A DNA stretch of 64,000 nt from Phocoena phocoena (taxonomy: Eukaryota; Chordata; Mammalia; Artiodactyla; Phocoenidae): the NCBI RefSeq assembly GCF_963924675.1, contig NC_089222.1, positions 138,720,281 through 138,784,280 of the forward strand, in the 5' to 3' direction. This document shows positions 32,780 to 48,060 of this stretch, one piece after another; within the stretch, counting starts at the first letter, position 1, and every line of letters starts with the position of its first letter. The notes beneath the pieces were generated by a model that was given only the letters and a program-made list of their open reading frames with translations, was not told the DNA's origin and did not search any database. The position numbers and the translations under genes were made by a program.

Positions 32780-33103
32780 TTTTTTTTTTTTAATTTATTT
32801 ATTTTTGGCTGTGTTGGGTCTTTGTTGCTGTGCACGGGCTTTCTCTAGTTGCGGTGAGCGGGGGGCTTCTCATTGCAGTGGCTTCTCTTGTTGCAGAGCA
32901 CGGGCTCTAGGCGCATGGGCTTCAGTAGTTGTGGCACGTGGGCTCAGTAGTTGTGGCACGTGGGCTCTAAAGCGCAGACTCAGTAGTTGTGGCACAAGGG
33001 CTTAGTTGCTCCGCGGCAAGAGGGATCTTCCCGGACCAGGGCTCGAACCTGTGTCCCCTGCATTGGCAGGCAGATTCTTAACCACTGCGCCATCAGGGAA
33101 GCC
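32780..33103 (-). mobile_element. CHR-type SINE, long older subfamily
   Basis: Poly(T), 'ggctgtgttgggtctttgttg' and inverted head 'ccatcagggaagcc'. The duplication 'ctcatggccgcttt' (32766) and 'ctcatggccacttt' (33104) differs at one base. The 'cagtagttgtggcacgtggg' unit is tandemly repeated. Confidence 0.93.
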
Positions 33104-34784
33104 CTCATGGCCACTTTAAAAAAATTCATAATCCTGTCTACCCCTCTTCCCTTTGATTTTATACAAGCAAACCCAGATATATAATTTCACTCTTGGATAT
33201 TTCAGTATGTATCTCTAAAAGATAAGGACTAGTTTCTAAACCATAACCCCAGTAGCATTATCGTACCTTTAAAAGATTAACAGTAATTCTTCAAATATCC
33301 AGTTAAAGTCCAAGTTACCTCGATTGTCTCATAATTATATTTTTAAACAGTTCATTCAAATCAGGATGTAGGTAAGGTCCATAAATTGTCATTGATTGAC
33401 AAATCTCTTAAGTCTCTTAATCTATTGGTGGTTTTTTTCCCCGTGAGTTTTATTTGTTGAAGAAAGTGTATCATCTGTCTTGTAGTGTTCTACAGCTTGG
33501 ATGTTGTTGAATGAAACCCTGTGGTGTCATTGATGGGTTCCCCGTCCCTTGTAATGTATTTCATGTACTTGGCAGTAAGATCTTGATAAAATTTTGGTTT
33601 TTTCTTCTTTTTCTGTTTTTTTTATTTTTTTGAGAGGTGGTGAGTGGGGAGAATACTGCATAGGTGGTATGTTATCTTTAGGAGGCACAAAAATATCTTA
33701 CTTTCTGTGATGTTAGTGGCTACTAACTATTAATATAGATCCATTAGTTTATTAGAAAATTTGGTCCTTTTTATATGAACCCTCCCACTTCCCGGAAGTT
33801 TTAAGGATCTGATCTTCATCTGTGGTGTCCTGAAGTTTTGTAGTGTTATCTTGTCTATTTTTTATTTGTTTACTTTTTACGCTTATGGGGAGATATTTTT
33901 CAACTTTTACTTTCCATCAAGGTATTTTTTATGTTCTCTGCTCCTCCCCCCCGCCCCCCACTAGCATTTTGTTTTTACTTCATGGTTACATATATTCTTT
34001 TGCCTCTTCAAGCACATTCATATTATGGTTAATTGCCTTTTTTCCCCTTTCATGGCACTGTCTCAGTTTCCTCTGTATTCCTGTTTTTCTGCTTGTTTTG
34101 ATTTCTGTCTTTGAGTTTTGGCAGCTTTCCTCAAATATCTGGCCATCCCTGGGCTGGTGGCTTATATTTAGGAGTAAGTTACAATAAAGCCGAAGGAAGC
34201 TCTTTGTGAGGTTGAGGCTTGTTCACTGAAGGCTTTAGTGTGGTGCTCGAGGGCTCCATGAATATGAGTAACCCTAGGGCTTTTACTCCAGGGCTCTTGG
34301 TGTCTCCTGATTGAAACTGTAAATCGCATGCCTGGGGGAGAGGGAACGTGTATTCCTGTTGCTGATGTTCTGCAAGCAGAACTGGAGAAGGGGACTAGAG
34401 TCCACAGTTCCGTATAGAGACGCTTACCCAGTTCTGTTTTTCGTCTTCTGCCTCAGACCAATTCTCTGTTGTGCTTGATCTTTCAACGTGTGGAGCCTCT
34501 TTACATTTCCCCAGAGAGCGTGCATGCCTCTGGTCTATTTGGGGACATGATAGTTGCCAGCCTGTATAGGGTTTGGGCTGCAATTTGGGGTTTTACTACA
34601 TTTATTTTATATACTTATTTGTTAAAACGAACTTAGGAAAGTTGCCGGTAAAATACAGATAACTTTTATTTCCTGAATCTTTTGAGAGAGAGTTGTTGAC
34701 ATGATGTCTCTTTATTGAATATTGTAGTGCATGTTTCCTACAAAGAGACATTCTCTTGCCTGACAACAATACAACCATCAAAGG

Positions 34785-35095
34785 CAAGAATGTAACATTG
34801 ATAGATTACAGCTGTCTGATGCTTAAGCCTCCATTCAGGTTTCAGCAGTTGCCCCAGTGGTGTTCTTTATAGGAAAAGGATACAGTCAATCTAGGATCAC
34901 TTAACAAATTTTGTTGTCACGTTTCTTCAACTCTTGATCTAGAATAGTCCCTCAACTGTTTTTTTCTTTTATTATATTGATATTTTTGAAGAATACAGGC
35001 CAGTTATTTTATAGAATCACTCTCAATGTGAGTTTGTCTGGTGTTTCTTTGTATTAGATGTAGTTTAAGTATCTTTGCCAGGAGTATCATAGAAG
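34785..35095 (-). mobile_element. Old L1 fragment
   Basis: 'tttcagcagttgccccagtgg', 'ttcttcaactcttgatctagaatag', 'gaatacaggccagttattttatag' match the theme of an inverted old L1 also seen at 33.3 kb. Confidence 0.55.
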
Positions 35096-35134
35096 TGATG
35101 CTATATTAATTTCAGTGCATTTTGTTAGATGGTG

Positions 35135-35645
35135 TATTATTGTTTTTCTGTTTGTGCTGTAAAAAAATTACCACAAATCTAGTGGTTTAAAAAACATACA
35201 TTTATTATATTATAGTTCTGGAGTTCAGAAGTCCAAAATGCATCTCAGCTGGGCTCAAATCAAGGTGTCACTAGGGCTGCATTCCTTTTGGAGACTCTAC
35301 AAAATAATGTTTTTCCTTGCCCTTTCCAGCTTGTGGAGGCTGCCTGCATTTCTTGGCTTATGGCCCCCTTCTTCTCTTTTCAAAGCCAGCAAGTTTGGAC
35401 CTCGCCCATCTCGTGCTGCCATCTCTCTCTCTCTCTCTCCTTCCCCCCCACCCTTTCACTCTTAAGGACCTTTGTGATTACATTGGGCCAACTGGGATAA
35501 TTGAGGATAATCTCAATTTTAAAGTCATCTGATTGGCAACTTTAATTTCTTCTGCAAACATAATTCTCCTTTGCCATGTGTAAAGTAACACGTTCACAGG
35601 TTCTGAGGATGAAGGTGTGGACCAGTCTTGGGGCAGGGGCGTCGT
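35135..35645 (-). mobile_element. MLT1-like MaLR LTR
   Basis: 'taccacaaatctagtggttt', 'atagttctggagttcagaagtcc', 'aatcaaggtgtcactagggc', 'ttccagcttgtggaggctgcctgc', 'gttctgaggatgaaggtgtgg' give the antisense of an MLT1-type LTR nearly end to end. A (CT)n run at about 35,424-35,440 lies inside it. Confidence 0.8.
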
Positions 35646-36079
35646 TGTGCCTGTACTACAGGTGGTATATGATTTCAGTTCGTTCCTTATTGATGACGTT
35701 TACTTTGATCACTTGATTATGGTGGTGCCTTAAGGCTTCTCCATTTTAAAGTTACTTTTCCTCCCTCTTTGTAATAAATATTTTGTGTAGAGATACTTTG
35801 AGACTGTGTAAATATTCCATCAGTAATCAGACTTCTAATTTATGCACTTGTTTTATATCACTATGAGTACCTGATTTTCTGTTTTATGCAGTGGGTTGTA
35901 ATCCATTACTGTAATTATTTATTTTGATGCCTCACTTGTCCCAGATTTTGCTAGTAGAAGCCCCTTCAAGTTTGCTTCTATGTCCTTTTAGCATATCTCC
36001 ATTTTTTGGAGCACTTTCCAGGCTCATCTTGAACTATTGTCTCAGCCTTGGAATTGGAATTGGCTATTTTTCCAAGGAC

Positions 36080-37320
36080 CCCCACCCCCTTAAAAAAATC
36101 CTTTATTTTGAAATAATTGTAGACTCACAGGAAGTTGCAAAAATAATATAAAGTCCCACGTACGGCCTTCATCCAGCTTCCTTCAGTGGAGTTTTGTGTA
36201 GCCCTACTACAGTATCAAAATCGGGAAATTTGATATATCTGGTACATTTCTGTTAACTGCACTACAGAACTACTCCTCATTTTTAAAGCTTGCATTTGCG
36301 TGTGTGTATAGTCTTTTGTAACTTATCTATTCCATGTATAGAGTTGTGTAGCTAGCCCCACAATCAAGATAACAGAGCTGTTCCATCACTTTAGAAGAAC
36401 TCTTTTGCTACCTCTTTGTATTCCCGACACCCCCCTCCACCATTCTGTTTATTCTCCATGTCTGTAGTTTTGTCACTTCAATATGAATGGAATTACACAG
36501 TATTAACCTTTTGAGATCAGTCTTTTTCACAAAGCATAATGCCTTGAGGTCCATTTGGTGTTGTTTATATCAATAGTTAATTCCTTCTTATTGCTGGGTA
36601 GTGTTCTATTGTATGGATGTACCAAGTTTGTTCAACCATTCACCTACTGAAGGACATTGGGATTGTTTCCAATATTTTGTATAATATTATGAATAAAACT
36701 GCTTTGAATGTTTGAGAACAGATTTTCATGTAAACATTGTTTTCTGTTTTTTTTTGGGGTAGAAGTTTAAGAGTGTGATTTCTGGGTCATGTGGTGAACA
36801 CGTCTTTAGTTCTGTAAGCAATCACCGGACTATTTTCCATAGTGTCTGTACCACTTTATTGTTCTCACCAGCACTGTGTGAGGGATCCACTTTCTCAGCA
36901 TCCTCCCCACCATTTAGTGCTATCACTGTTTTTTATTTATAGCTGTTCTAGTAGGTGTGGTGATACCCTGTTATGGTTTTAATTTGCATTTCTTTAATGA
37001 CTAATGATGTTGAACATTTTTTCATTTGCTTGTTTGCCATCTGTATCTCCTCTTTGGTGATATATCTGTTCATGTCTTGCCCATTTTCTGATTGGAGTTT
37101 TAAAAAAAATTTTAACTGCTGAGTTTTGAGAGTTCTTTATGTATTCTAGATACAAGGTCTTTGTTGGATATGGTTCGAAAATACTTTCTCCCTGTCCATA
37201 GCTTGTTTTTTCATCCTCTTAAAAGAGTCTTTCAGAGCAAAAGGTTTGAATTTTGATGAAGTCCAGTTTATTAAATCTTTCCTTTATGGATCATGCATAT
37301 GGTGTCAAGTGTGAGAGAGA
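36080..37320 (-). mobile_element. Old L1 3' half
   Basis: A long ordered antisense match: 'ttgaaataattgtagactcacagg', 'ttcttattgctgggtagtgttc', 'gggattgtttccaatattttg', 'caccagcactgtgtgaggg', 'ttaatttgcatttctttaatg', 'ttttgagagttctttatgtattc', 'aaggtctttgttggatatgg'. This is the largest continuous L1 piece in the window. Confidence 0.88.
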
Positions 37321-39205
37321 ACTCTTTGCCTAGAGCTCTGGTTCTTTTTCATGGAGAATGGTATTAGAAACCAAAACCTGAGCATTAGGTGTGCTTGTTG
37401 CTCTTAGGGTGTGGATCTTCTCCCGGTCTCAGTGGACATAGAGAATGTGTGTGTGTCCTAAGCCTTTCCAGGTTTCGGGGTACATTAACTATTTTCTTTG
37501 GTATCTCCAAGTGTAGACACTTATTCTGTGCCTTCCTTCATTCTCCTAAGTCTACTACCACTGTCTGTGTTTTATTTCATTATCTAAACATTGGTCCATA
37601 CTTTCTTTTATTATTATTATTTTTTGACTTCTATACTGATTTTATTTTCAGTGGAGCTTTGTGAGAGAATAATTGTAAATGCATGGACTATCCACTGTGT
37701 TGAATGTGTACTTGGTGAAGCTGTAGTGTTCCCTTTTCAGATCTTTTTTGTTGTCATCATTTTTCTTTTACACTTGTCAGCCTTACCCCCCTCCTACTAT
37801 AGCTGCTTTCACCCTGATTGTGCTGTTTTGCCACAGCCTGTAATCATCCGTGATTCTCGTTTCCATGTAATGAAGACCAAGTTTATTAAAATATTCAGGT
37901 TCTCTTTATAGTTGGACCTCAGCTTACTTTTCCAGTCTTTTTATCTGCAACCCTACCGTATTTGCTCCACTCCAGAGCTATTCTAAGTAGTTTTCATTTC
38001 CCCACATGTGTTATGCTTTCTGCTCCTTTCCTCTTAGTTTTCCTTTGAGGCACATTGTCTGTGCTAGTTTTATAACATTTTCTATAGAGCACAGAGCTTG
38101 GCATATAGTGGGCACTTGATGCATTAAATACATAAACAAATGCTGCTTCCTCTAAAATAATAATACCACCCAAACTTTTCATTGACCTATTATCATTTTC
38201 CAAATACTACCATACAGTATCTCATTTAATTCTCAAAGCAACTCTATAAGCCATTATTCATCTTTTGTAAATGATGCTGAGTGAAATGTCCAAGGTCATA
38301 ACTGTAGGAGTTAAATTGCATTTAACAAATGTTTGTGTACGTATTTTGTGGCAGGCCCTGATTTAGATGCTCGAGACACTTGGGGAACAAAGCAGACAAA
38401 TGTGCCTTTAATAGAACCAATATTAGAATGTTTTCCTTGTGGGGTGGGTTTTGGGTAAAGTCTTCCATAACTGTAGTTACTCATCTCAGATGTCATCTCT
38501 TTTAGTTTCTCCTAGCTCTTCTGGAAGGAGGCAGGAATTGGGTAGAAAGAATAGCTGTGTCTTCTGTGTTCTCGTTAGTTCCTTTTTGTGCACAGTTTTA
38601 TTCTAAGTAGCATTTATAAAATCATTATTTGTATTTGGGGCCTTTGCTAGATTGAGCAGCTATGGGCAGGGATTGTTTTTTTTCTGGTATCTGGGATGCC
38701 TGGCCCATAGTATATCTAATATTCTCAATAAGTGTTTTAACCCATTAATATAAAGACTTATCCATGGTTGTCATTTACTGATAGCAGGTAACAATACTCT
38801 TCAGTACTCATTAATGCCTCTGTGTAAGGATACAAACCAGTTTAAAAAACTCCACTCTGTATCTTAGCCAGTAGGACATATTCTCAAAGAGATTATCTAT
38901 AGGCAAGTTTTTTACTGAAGTTTAATAAACTATTTTGTTTGTGGGTATGTATACGTCTCTAGTCTGGAGATGGAGTCTTGACCCCCTTTTCTCCTCAGTT
39001 TTGAGCATCTCATAGGAGTCCTGAGTTGTTTGTTAAAGAAGTGTGCTGATACAATATAAGGTGTCAGAATTTACCAGCCTTTTTCCAGTTCAAGAAGATA
39101 AATGATTTCAGATGTAGAGTGTTTACTTTCAGACATTTTCCAAACACATACATTGTAACTTTTCTTCCATGTTTGCTTGCATACAAAATGTTGAAGTTAT
39201 CTATA
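37320..39205. other. Intron sequence with small old repeats
   Basis: An inverted MIR remnant lies at about 38,190-38,315 ('cagtatctcatttaattctcaaagcaac') and L2 3'-end-like pieces at 38,085-38,135 and 38,680-38,740. No exon was convincing. Confidence 0.45.
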
Positions 39206-39209
39206 TTTA

Positions 39210-39680
39210 TTTAATGAACCATGTCAAATCTCAGTGGCTTAAAACAACCAATACTCTTTTCTTTGCTCACAATTCTCCAATTTGGGCAGGCCTTGCCTCC
39301 ATTCCACATGGTGTCTCCTGGGACTGGAAAGTCTGAGGTGTTGGATTCCAGCACATGGGTGGTCTCTGAGACATCTTCTTCCTTGTGACTTTTTCATCTG
39401 GTTACTGTGGGCTTTCTCACAGCATCGTCTTGGGGTAGTTGAACTTCGTACGTGGTGGTGGATTCCAGAGGTGGTGACTGGATTCTGGAGGTGCCAACAG
39501 CGGAAGCCACTGGGCCATCTTAAGACTTATGCCTGGAACTGGCATAATGTCATCTTCACCAGATTCTTTAGGCCAAAAGCAAGTCACAGGCCTGTCCAGA
39601 TTCAAGCAGAGGAGACTGTACAAGGTGTGGACACTGGCAAGAGTGGTTTATTGGGACCACCAAGGAACATCCCACTACAT
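39210..39680 (-). mobile_element. Ancient LTR-like remnant
   Basis: 'ctcagtggcttaaaacaacc', 'ctccaatttgggcaggccttg', 'ggctttctcacagcatcgtc', 'cacaggcctgtccagattcaagcag' follow an inverted MaLR/ERVL-type LTR. A 162-codon open frame over it is therefore not a gene. Confidence 0.6.
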
Positions 39681-40284
39681 GAACCAAGTATTTTTCTGAA
39701 GGGGAAAAAGGTGACTTTTCTGTTTTGTTTATTATTTACTGACCAGTTTATGCATTTTATAATATACTGATGTGATTGTATTCCTTTTTGCTGTAACTAC
39801 ATTCAGATAGCTGTATGATATCAACATAATTTGTCTTATTCAGTTAAACTGTGGTTTGATAATTTTGGTAGGGTTTATAAATATAGATTTGGAGATTGGG
39901 TAAAAGAGATAATGAGTACTTTATGGCCTTCTCAACTCCAAATTACACCTAAGTTAAAGTACCAAAGTACTAGATAAAAACCCTGAATATGTACTTTGTG
40001 AAATAAGTGATGTAAACCTCCTTTTGGGTCACGTGTTACAGTCCATAAAATATCTCAAGTATTTCTCCAGTAATCCTGTGATTGTCCTTTGTACAGGAGA
40101 AAGAAGAAATGGATAATCATATCTCCTGTAATTGTAGCTCAAGACTTTTCTTTTTTGCCCCTGAACAGATCTCCTTAATGCCGGGAATGTGACAGTGTTC
40201 AGAGTTTCATTTCATTTAAATAGTTCTCATATTGAGGTCATCCTGTTACTGGGCTTGGGTGTAACAATGGAAATTTGTCAGAAA

Positions 40285-40435
40285 CATTGTGGCTCATTGA
40301 CCATATACATTGGAGTCCTCTGGAAAGCTTAAAAGAAATGCAGATTTTTGGGTCTACCCCCAGACTTAGCATATCCAAATGTCTGAGAAGGGGTCTGGGT
40401 GATGTGTAAAGTTTGAGGATCACATTTTTAGGTCC
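40285..40435. mobile_element. MER5-like DNA transposon remnant
   Basis: 'ttggagtcctctggaaagctt', 'agaaatgcagatttttgggtc' and 'ggtctgggtgatgtgtaaagtttgaggatcac' are landmarks of the MER5 group of non-autonomous hAT elements. Confidence 0.65.
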
Positions 40436-41789
40436 TGTGACGCGCATTCTCCATGGGGGAGGTGATATCACTCCCCAAGGGGGAGAACTTGTTCTTGGGC
40501 GTGGGGGAGTGAAAAAAATCTTAGATATTACAGTAAGTCAGCCTTACCTGACAGAATCTTATTCCATAATATTTAATTTCACTCATTAAGGAGAAATTTA
40601 ATTTAACTAAAGTCTTCTTCCTGGTGATGGGAACGAAGGAGAAAAGGTTGAGAAACATTGTTCTGTAAGGATTACTCTTGCACAGTGCCTGCCCCACAGG
40701 ACTTGAGCCACCTCCCCCATCCTGGAAAACCCTGGTATGTGATCTGGGTAATTTTTTTAATACTGAGGTTTTACCTGCACTAATAGATTTTCTTCTAAAA
40801 ATCCAGAGGGGGAAAGCATTTTACTCTATGGAGTTTTGCATCCAGGCAGATCGGTCATATCCTTATGGACAAAGCACTGTTAGAATGGACTCTGTTCTGG
40901 GATTTGGAAACCTTTTAGCTTTCTAGCAAAAGCTCTTCCTGTTCTTTAGCTTATTATCACATAGCTCACCAGGATCTCTTGTATGCCACAGGAAAGGAGG
41001 CGTTCCTGTCTCTCCTGGGAGTGAGGCCTGTTCCCACGCCTCTGTCTCCTGTATGGTGCTGGCCCTGGGTGTGTGTGGGGGGCGGGTCAGGGTGGGTGAG
41101 AAGGCAGGACCCCAGTGCCCCTGTTCTCTGGGAAGGAGTGTAGGCCAAATACTGTTACTTGGGTTTACTGACTTCTTTCTTTGCTTTGGACTGGGTACAA
41201 ATGAAAATACTTTTTTGGGATGGGGGCTATTACAGGGCAGTAGCAGAAGTAGAAGAGACGTTTCTAATATATTACTTTCTATAAGGAAAAACTTCAGATT
41301 TTGATTTGAGTATTTCTGGGTCCTTCAGGGTAGTGTTAACGTCTTTGTACTTATTTTCTGTGTAATTTATCCAGGCTCAGGAGGGTTAAAGGCATAGTAC
41401 AGCCAGGAAATGAAAGGCTCTGTAAATCTGCATTCACCTGAAAACACATTGCTTGGCAGCTGGCAGATGCTGGGGTAGATTATTTGTTGAATCAATGAAT
41501 AAAATTAATCCAAAGGTTATTTTAAAAAATGCAGTTCTTTTTTTCTATGATTTTAGAATCCAGGCTTAACATAATGTTAAAGGGAGAGTGACCTGGGAAG
41601 TTAGGAGTCCCAGGGTCCAGTGTTCTTCCTGCCATGTCTTTTAATCTCTAGACTTTCACAGATGATCTTTTAAGAGCCGTTCAGCATCCAGCATTTTATT
41701 ATCAGACACCTTAGAAACGTCCTCAGCTGGTGTATTAAATAGTTGTTAGAGGGGATTAGTTCTAGTTGTCACGTACACAGTGGTGTGGT

Positions 41790-42160
41790 AGGGTCCACGG
41801 TTAAGCTGCTGTAAGTGGGAGCCAGCACTTTGATGGCTCTGAGAACACAGAATCATCTCGAGGAGGTGAATGGCCAGGTTGCTGGGGGTGCTGCCTCAGT
41901 GGGTCATCCAGAGACACGTTTCTTCCACCTTGATCGTTCACAGTACCCTAGGGGATGGCCCTCATCTGTGTTGTCCTTGCCCCAACTCACAGGCAGGTGA
42001 AGAGACTGAAAAGTGTTCACTCCTTGTCTTAAAAGACCGTAAGTGTCACCCCACGCTGTTTTTTTCACATTCTGTCCATGAAAACTTAGTTGCATGGCCA
42101 TACCCAGCTGCAAGGGAAGCTGGGAAGTGTAACCTAGCAGGGAAGTTGTGTGCTTGACTG
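41790..42160 (-). mobile_element. Ancient LTR-like or MER remnant, same family as 18.0 kb
   Basis: It shares with the 18.0 kb copy the ending 'tgcaagggaagctgggaagtgtaacc' and a preceding T-rich part. Family name uncertain. Confidence 0.45.
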
Positions 42161-42629
42161 TATTTATGGAGGAAAGAGATGACTGTCTCTGCCACAGATA
42201 GTGTGGATGAAACCATTCAGCCTTCGTAGTAGCACCCTTTTGGGGGAAGCTTTTTACTTAATGTTTTTGTTTAGCAAAAATCTTACAATTAACACAAAGA
42301 GGAAGTAAATTATTTTGGCACTTGGATTAAAATGCTAAGTAGAGTATATCAAAAGGCAAGTTTTGAAATTAATTAGGAACATAAAACTAACCAGCTCTAA
42401 CGGATTATACCTTCGTGTCCTCAGAGTACAAGCCAGGTAAAGAGTCGTTTAATCTTTGCTGTATTCTGTGTTCCTAGAAACACCTAGGTGCACATTCAGT
42501 CACAAGTGACATCTCAGTTTTCCAGAGGAGTAGCCCATAGTTCACTTCGGTAAACTAGCCCAACAGAAGGAAGCTCCTTCTTAAATACCATCAGACCTCT
42601 TGGGCTCTGAATTCTTGTTAGTTTGTAAA

Positions 42630-42765
42630 TTTGGCCATGTGTCAAAATTGCCTGGGGCCCTTGTTCAAAATACAGGTTCAGGCCCTATCCTCTGGAGGTT
42701 CTGATGGTTATGTCTCTGAATCTGAATTTTTAACAAGCCCCTCAGGGTGACTCTGATGCAGCTGT
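42630..42765 (-). mobile_element. MER5A-like DNA transposon remnant
   Basis: 'caaaattgcctggggcccttg', 'ggttctgatggttatgtctctg', 'ttttaacaagcccctcagggtgactctgatgc' match MER5A in order. Confidence 0.75.
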
Positions 42766-42859
42766 CAGTGGTATGGGATGTCCACTGCTTTGGATAGTCT
42801 GCACCTCAGTTGCCTCACGTGTAAAAGTGAAAATTATACCTACCTGGTTTCACAGGGTT

Positions 42860-44460
42860 CAGGGAGCATGACATGAGTTGTACTTGAAATTGTTTCATAA
42901 ATTTAAAAGTATCATAAAAAATGTTAGGTGGCATTATAAGTTAAGTCTGTGCCAGGTATTGTGCTAATTTATTTGGTAAATAAAGTTAAGTGCTCATATC
43001 TCCCTTTAGAAGTAAGCTGGGAAATTACTGTGAGATAGAAATCTAGACTTCTTGATCCTTGCCTAATTGAACAGGGATTCTGGAAAAGTTATCTGCTCAG
43101 CATAACTACCAATAGCAGAACAAGCCAGATAATTTACATACTTTTGTTTTAACATAGTGATAAGATACTGTATATCGACTTGATGACTTCCATTAAATAC
43201 ATTTTCATTGTCATCTGTGTGGGAAACTGTGCTCTGTACTTTGGCCTTGAATATGATATAGTCTCTGCCCATAAGGAAGTTACAACCTGGTAGAGAAGAC
43301 AAGACTTATAAACAGATCACAGTACCATTATTAAGAACATTTTCTTCTTAAGGGATGAATTCTACAACTGTTACAAGGCAGGTTCTGAATATGATATTCA
43401 GGTTCAGATGGGAGAGGTCACGTAAGGTGAAGAGCACAGCTTGACACAGGAGGCGTGACTTCCCTTTTTCTTTCTACCCCAGAGGGACCAGCCTCTGTCA
43501 GGTACTAGGAGGACTCTTTTCTGTCCCCATTTGCAGTTGCCTGGACCTTGTAAGGCAAGTAACATGATAGAGAAGCTTGTGAAGGTTAAGGATACGTTTC
43601 CTTCTCTGAAGTAAAGGGAAGTGGAACTAAATGTGATAATGCAAACCATGTGCTAGGCACTAATGTATATCACCTTAATCAGTTCCAACAGTTCTGTGAG
43701 TTGAGAGAGGCCATGTCCTTTAGTGGAAGGAGCCTGGGATTTTAAAACCTAGAAGCAGTTGGTAATGTTGGAGCCAAATCTGACTTATGCATCGATGTTC
43801 AAGTAAGTGGCTTCTTCCTGGTGAAACAACTTGACAGGACATGTCAGACTGTTCCTTCCTTTCAGCACGTTAGGTTTGCCTTGGCTTTGACAAGGGCATG
43901 GCTGCTGCTTAACCCATTGAGATATTACGGATGGAGGTCTGGGGGTTCATTATTAAGCTGCAGAGTAAAGGAAGGGGAAGTGTGGTATAGCAAACATGCA
44001 GTGTATGGTAGTAGGGAATCTTGACAGGAAATACAAAGGCTGATTTATTTGATAATGTACCAAAAGTTGGGGATAAAGTAGTGAAAAACACAAATACAGT
44101 TTGTGCCCTCATGTCATTGACAGCCTAGGTTTGACATTTTAGCATTTGCTGTTTGTGATAGAACATGTGAAAGCTTTCTTGAACTGTTACAGATTGGATA
44201 GCTCAGTATTGGGTTTCACTGAGCATGAAATTGGTGGGGATTTTACACTATATGTTTTCCAGTGGTTATGTCTTTTTAAATCTTGAAGGAACTCACAAAA
44301 AAGCAGTAAGATTGCAGATCATTCCAAATGAGATGTTGACATAAATCAAGCATACTTTTCCACATCCTTCAAGAATACAAATACAGATTGGAGCGTTTTT
44401 CATAGGTGGCATTTGTAAAAGTACATATTTTAAGAAGATCTGAAAATGTCTTTCTTACCT
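42860..44460. other. Intron sequence, no gene seen
   Basis: AT-rich with short old repeat remnants near 43,250 and 44,060. No splice-bounded open segment stood out. Confidence 0.4.
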
Positions 44461-44463
44461 CTT

Positions 44464-44930
44464 TGTATTAGTTTCCTGTGGCTGCTGTAAAAAAAGTACC
44501 ACAGACTTAGTGACTTAAAGCAATATAGAAATTTATTCTGTCCTTGTTCTGGAGGCCAGGAGTCTAAAATCAGTACCACTGAAACAAGATGACAGTGTCA
44601 TCAGGCCCAGGGGGTCTCTAAGAGACAGTCTCTTCTCTGCCTCGCCTAGCTTCTGGTGGCTGCCAGCATTCTTTGACTTGTGGCTGCATCTCTCCGACCT
44701 CTGCCTCCATGGTTGCTCTGCCTTCTCCTCTTCTGCCGGTGTGTCGCGTGTCCTTCTGCCTCTCCAATAGCACACTTGTAAAGGCATGTAGGACCCACCT
44801 GGATAATCTCCTCATCTCAGGATTCTTAACTACATCATAATCACACCTGTAAAGACCTTTTTCTAACTGTGATAACATCCAGAGATTAGGATGTGCATAT
44901 TTTTTGGAGGGTGACATTTTTTAGCTTACA
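44464..44930 (-). mobile_element. MLT1-like solo LTR with intact ends
   Basis: Starts TGTATTAG and ends CTTACA, so TG...CA termini are preserved. Internal landmarks 'ctgctgtaaaaaaagtaccac', 'gttctggaggccaggagtc', 'agcttctggtggctgccagc', 'gacccacctggataatctcc' are all in the expected antisense order. Flanks CTCTT and CTCCT may be the 5-bp target duplication with one change. Confidence 0.85.
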
Positions 44931-44939
44931 CTCCTATGC

Positions 44940-46090
44940 ATTATTTGGAAGAGTAGGAAGTTTGCTTTTGAAATAGTAACTTTAAGATATTCGTAAGTAT
45001 ATTTCCAGTTACAGTAAAAATTCATGATGTATCTTACATCTTTTCAACATTAGCTTGAGATTCAAATTTGGAATCCAAATTGGGAGGCATTGCCCCAAAT
45101 TTTACCACCTCACATGTCATTTATAACAATTGTTTTGAGCTACTTGTCTCTAAATAGTGGAGGTTATTGTTCTTTTAGGACTAGCTCAAGTGAAAGTTGT
45201 AATTTTTATCAGGATTTATTAAAAATGAGTCTAAATTTAAGAAAATGATATAAATTATTGGTACCCATTTTAGCAATTTAGGAATTTTAATGACTGTGAG
45301 AAGGTGCGATTGCAGGAGGATAATGAAAAATATACTATGATTATACTTTTCCTAAAATTGCTTGGTTCTGTCAAACTTGAAAATGTGTTACAGTTGGACT
45401 TTTTGTTTTTTATTATGCTATACCTTATTTTAGCGAATTTTGGACTGATCATTTTGAATAAGGTATGAACACATAGTAAACAGTGTTGTTTTAGAAAGAA
45501 AAGATGGTTACACTTAGAATGGAAGGTACCAATGGAGGGTTTTTGCAGTCCTGAGCCAGTCATGAACATAAATGTATGTGTGTGTATTAATTTTAATACC
45601 TGGTTCTTTCTTGAACGTGCCTAATTTTTTTTTGTCACCCTTAAAAAAAAAAACAGACTCTTTTCTCTAACATCTTAAGATACATATTTTGAAGTTCTTT
45701 TCAGATAGTTCTATTATTTCTAGTTCCTTGGGTATGAAGTTTGGTTGTTTACCCACTGAGTTTCTCTTGTGATGGAGGGTTTCTTTGTGTGTTTGTAATT
45801 ACTTTGTATGAGCTCTTCTTCACAGGAACGTCTGAAGGTGTTCTGTGTATGAACTTCGAGGGAAGTTCATATCTGTGTTTAAATATTTAGAGTCAGTGAC
45901 ATTTTGCACTTCCCATTCCCTATTTCCCAAGTGTAATAACAGTAAACACTTATCAAGCTGTTTACCTGCTTGGTGCAGTTGTTGCCATATTTTTTTCCTC
46001 CTACATGTGTTACTCCTACGTATGTTACAATTTTATGATTTTAGCTTTAAGCACATTTTAAGCTCCAATTTATGATTAATTTTTGTTTTA
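44940..46090. other. AT-rich intron sequence, no gene seen
   Basis: No clear repeat or exon was recognised. An open frame at 45270-45569 on the minus strand is AT-rich and unsupported. Confidence 0.4.
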
Positions 46091-46099
46091 AACAATAAT

Positions 46100-48060
<1,961 letters not shown>

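Larger units (their letters stand above)
31980..34570 (-). mobile_element. Old L1 region interrupted by a younger L1 and a SINE
   Basis: Long stretches read as antisense of an old mammalian L1, for example 'aagttttgactgggtacagaattg' (32,585), 'ctcccatgtatctatcacccaac' (32,729), 'ccaagttacctcgattgtctc' (33,311) and 'tggccatccctgggctggtgg' (34,141). It hosts the L1 tail at 32177-32362 and the SINE at 32780-33103. Whether it is one L1 or several adjacent pieces cannot be settled by eye. Confidence 0.6.

Noticed and set aside
35424..35440. (CT)n run as a promoter GAGA element
   Set aside because: It lies inside an MLT1-like LTR and has no CpG or start-site context.
37389..37911. Hydrophobic open frames that look like membrane segments
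   Set aside because: T-rich intron sequence gives Phe/Leu-rich translations by composition. No splice or start context.
39282..39770. 162-codon open frame
   Set aside because: It lies over an ancient LTR-like repeat in inverted orientation; the translation has no recognisable domain.
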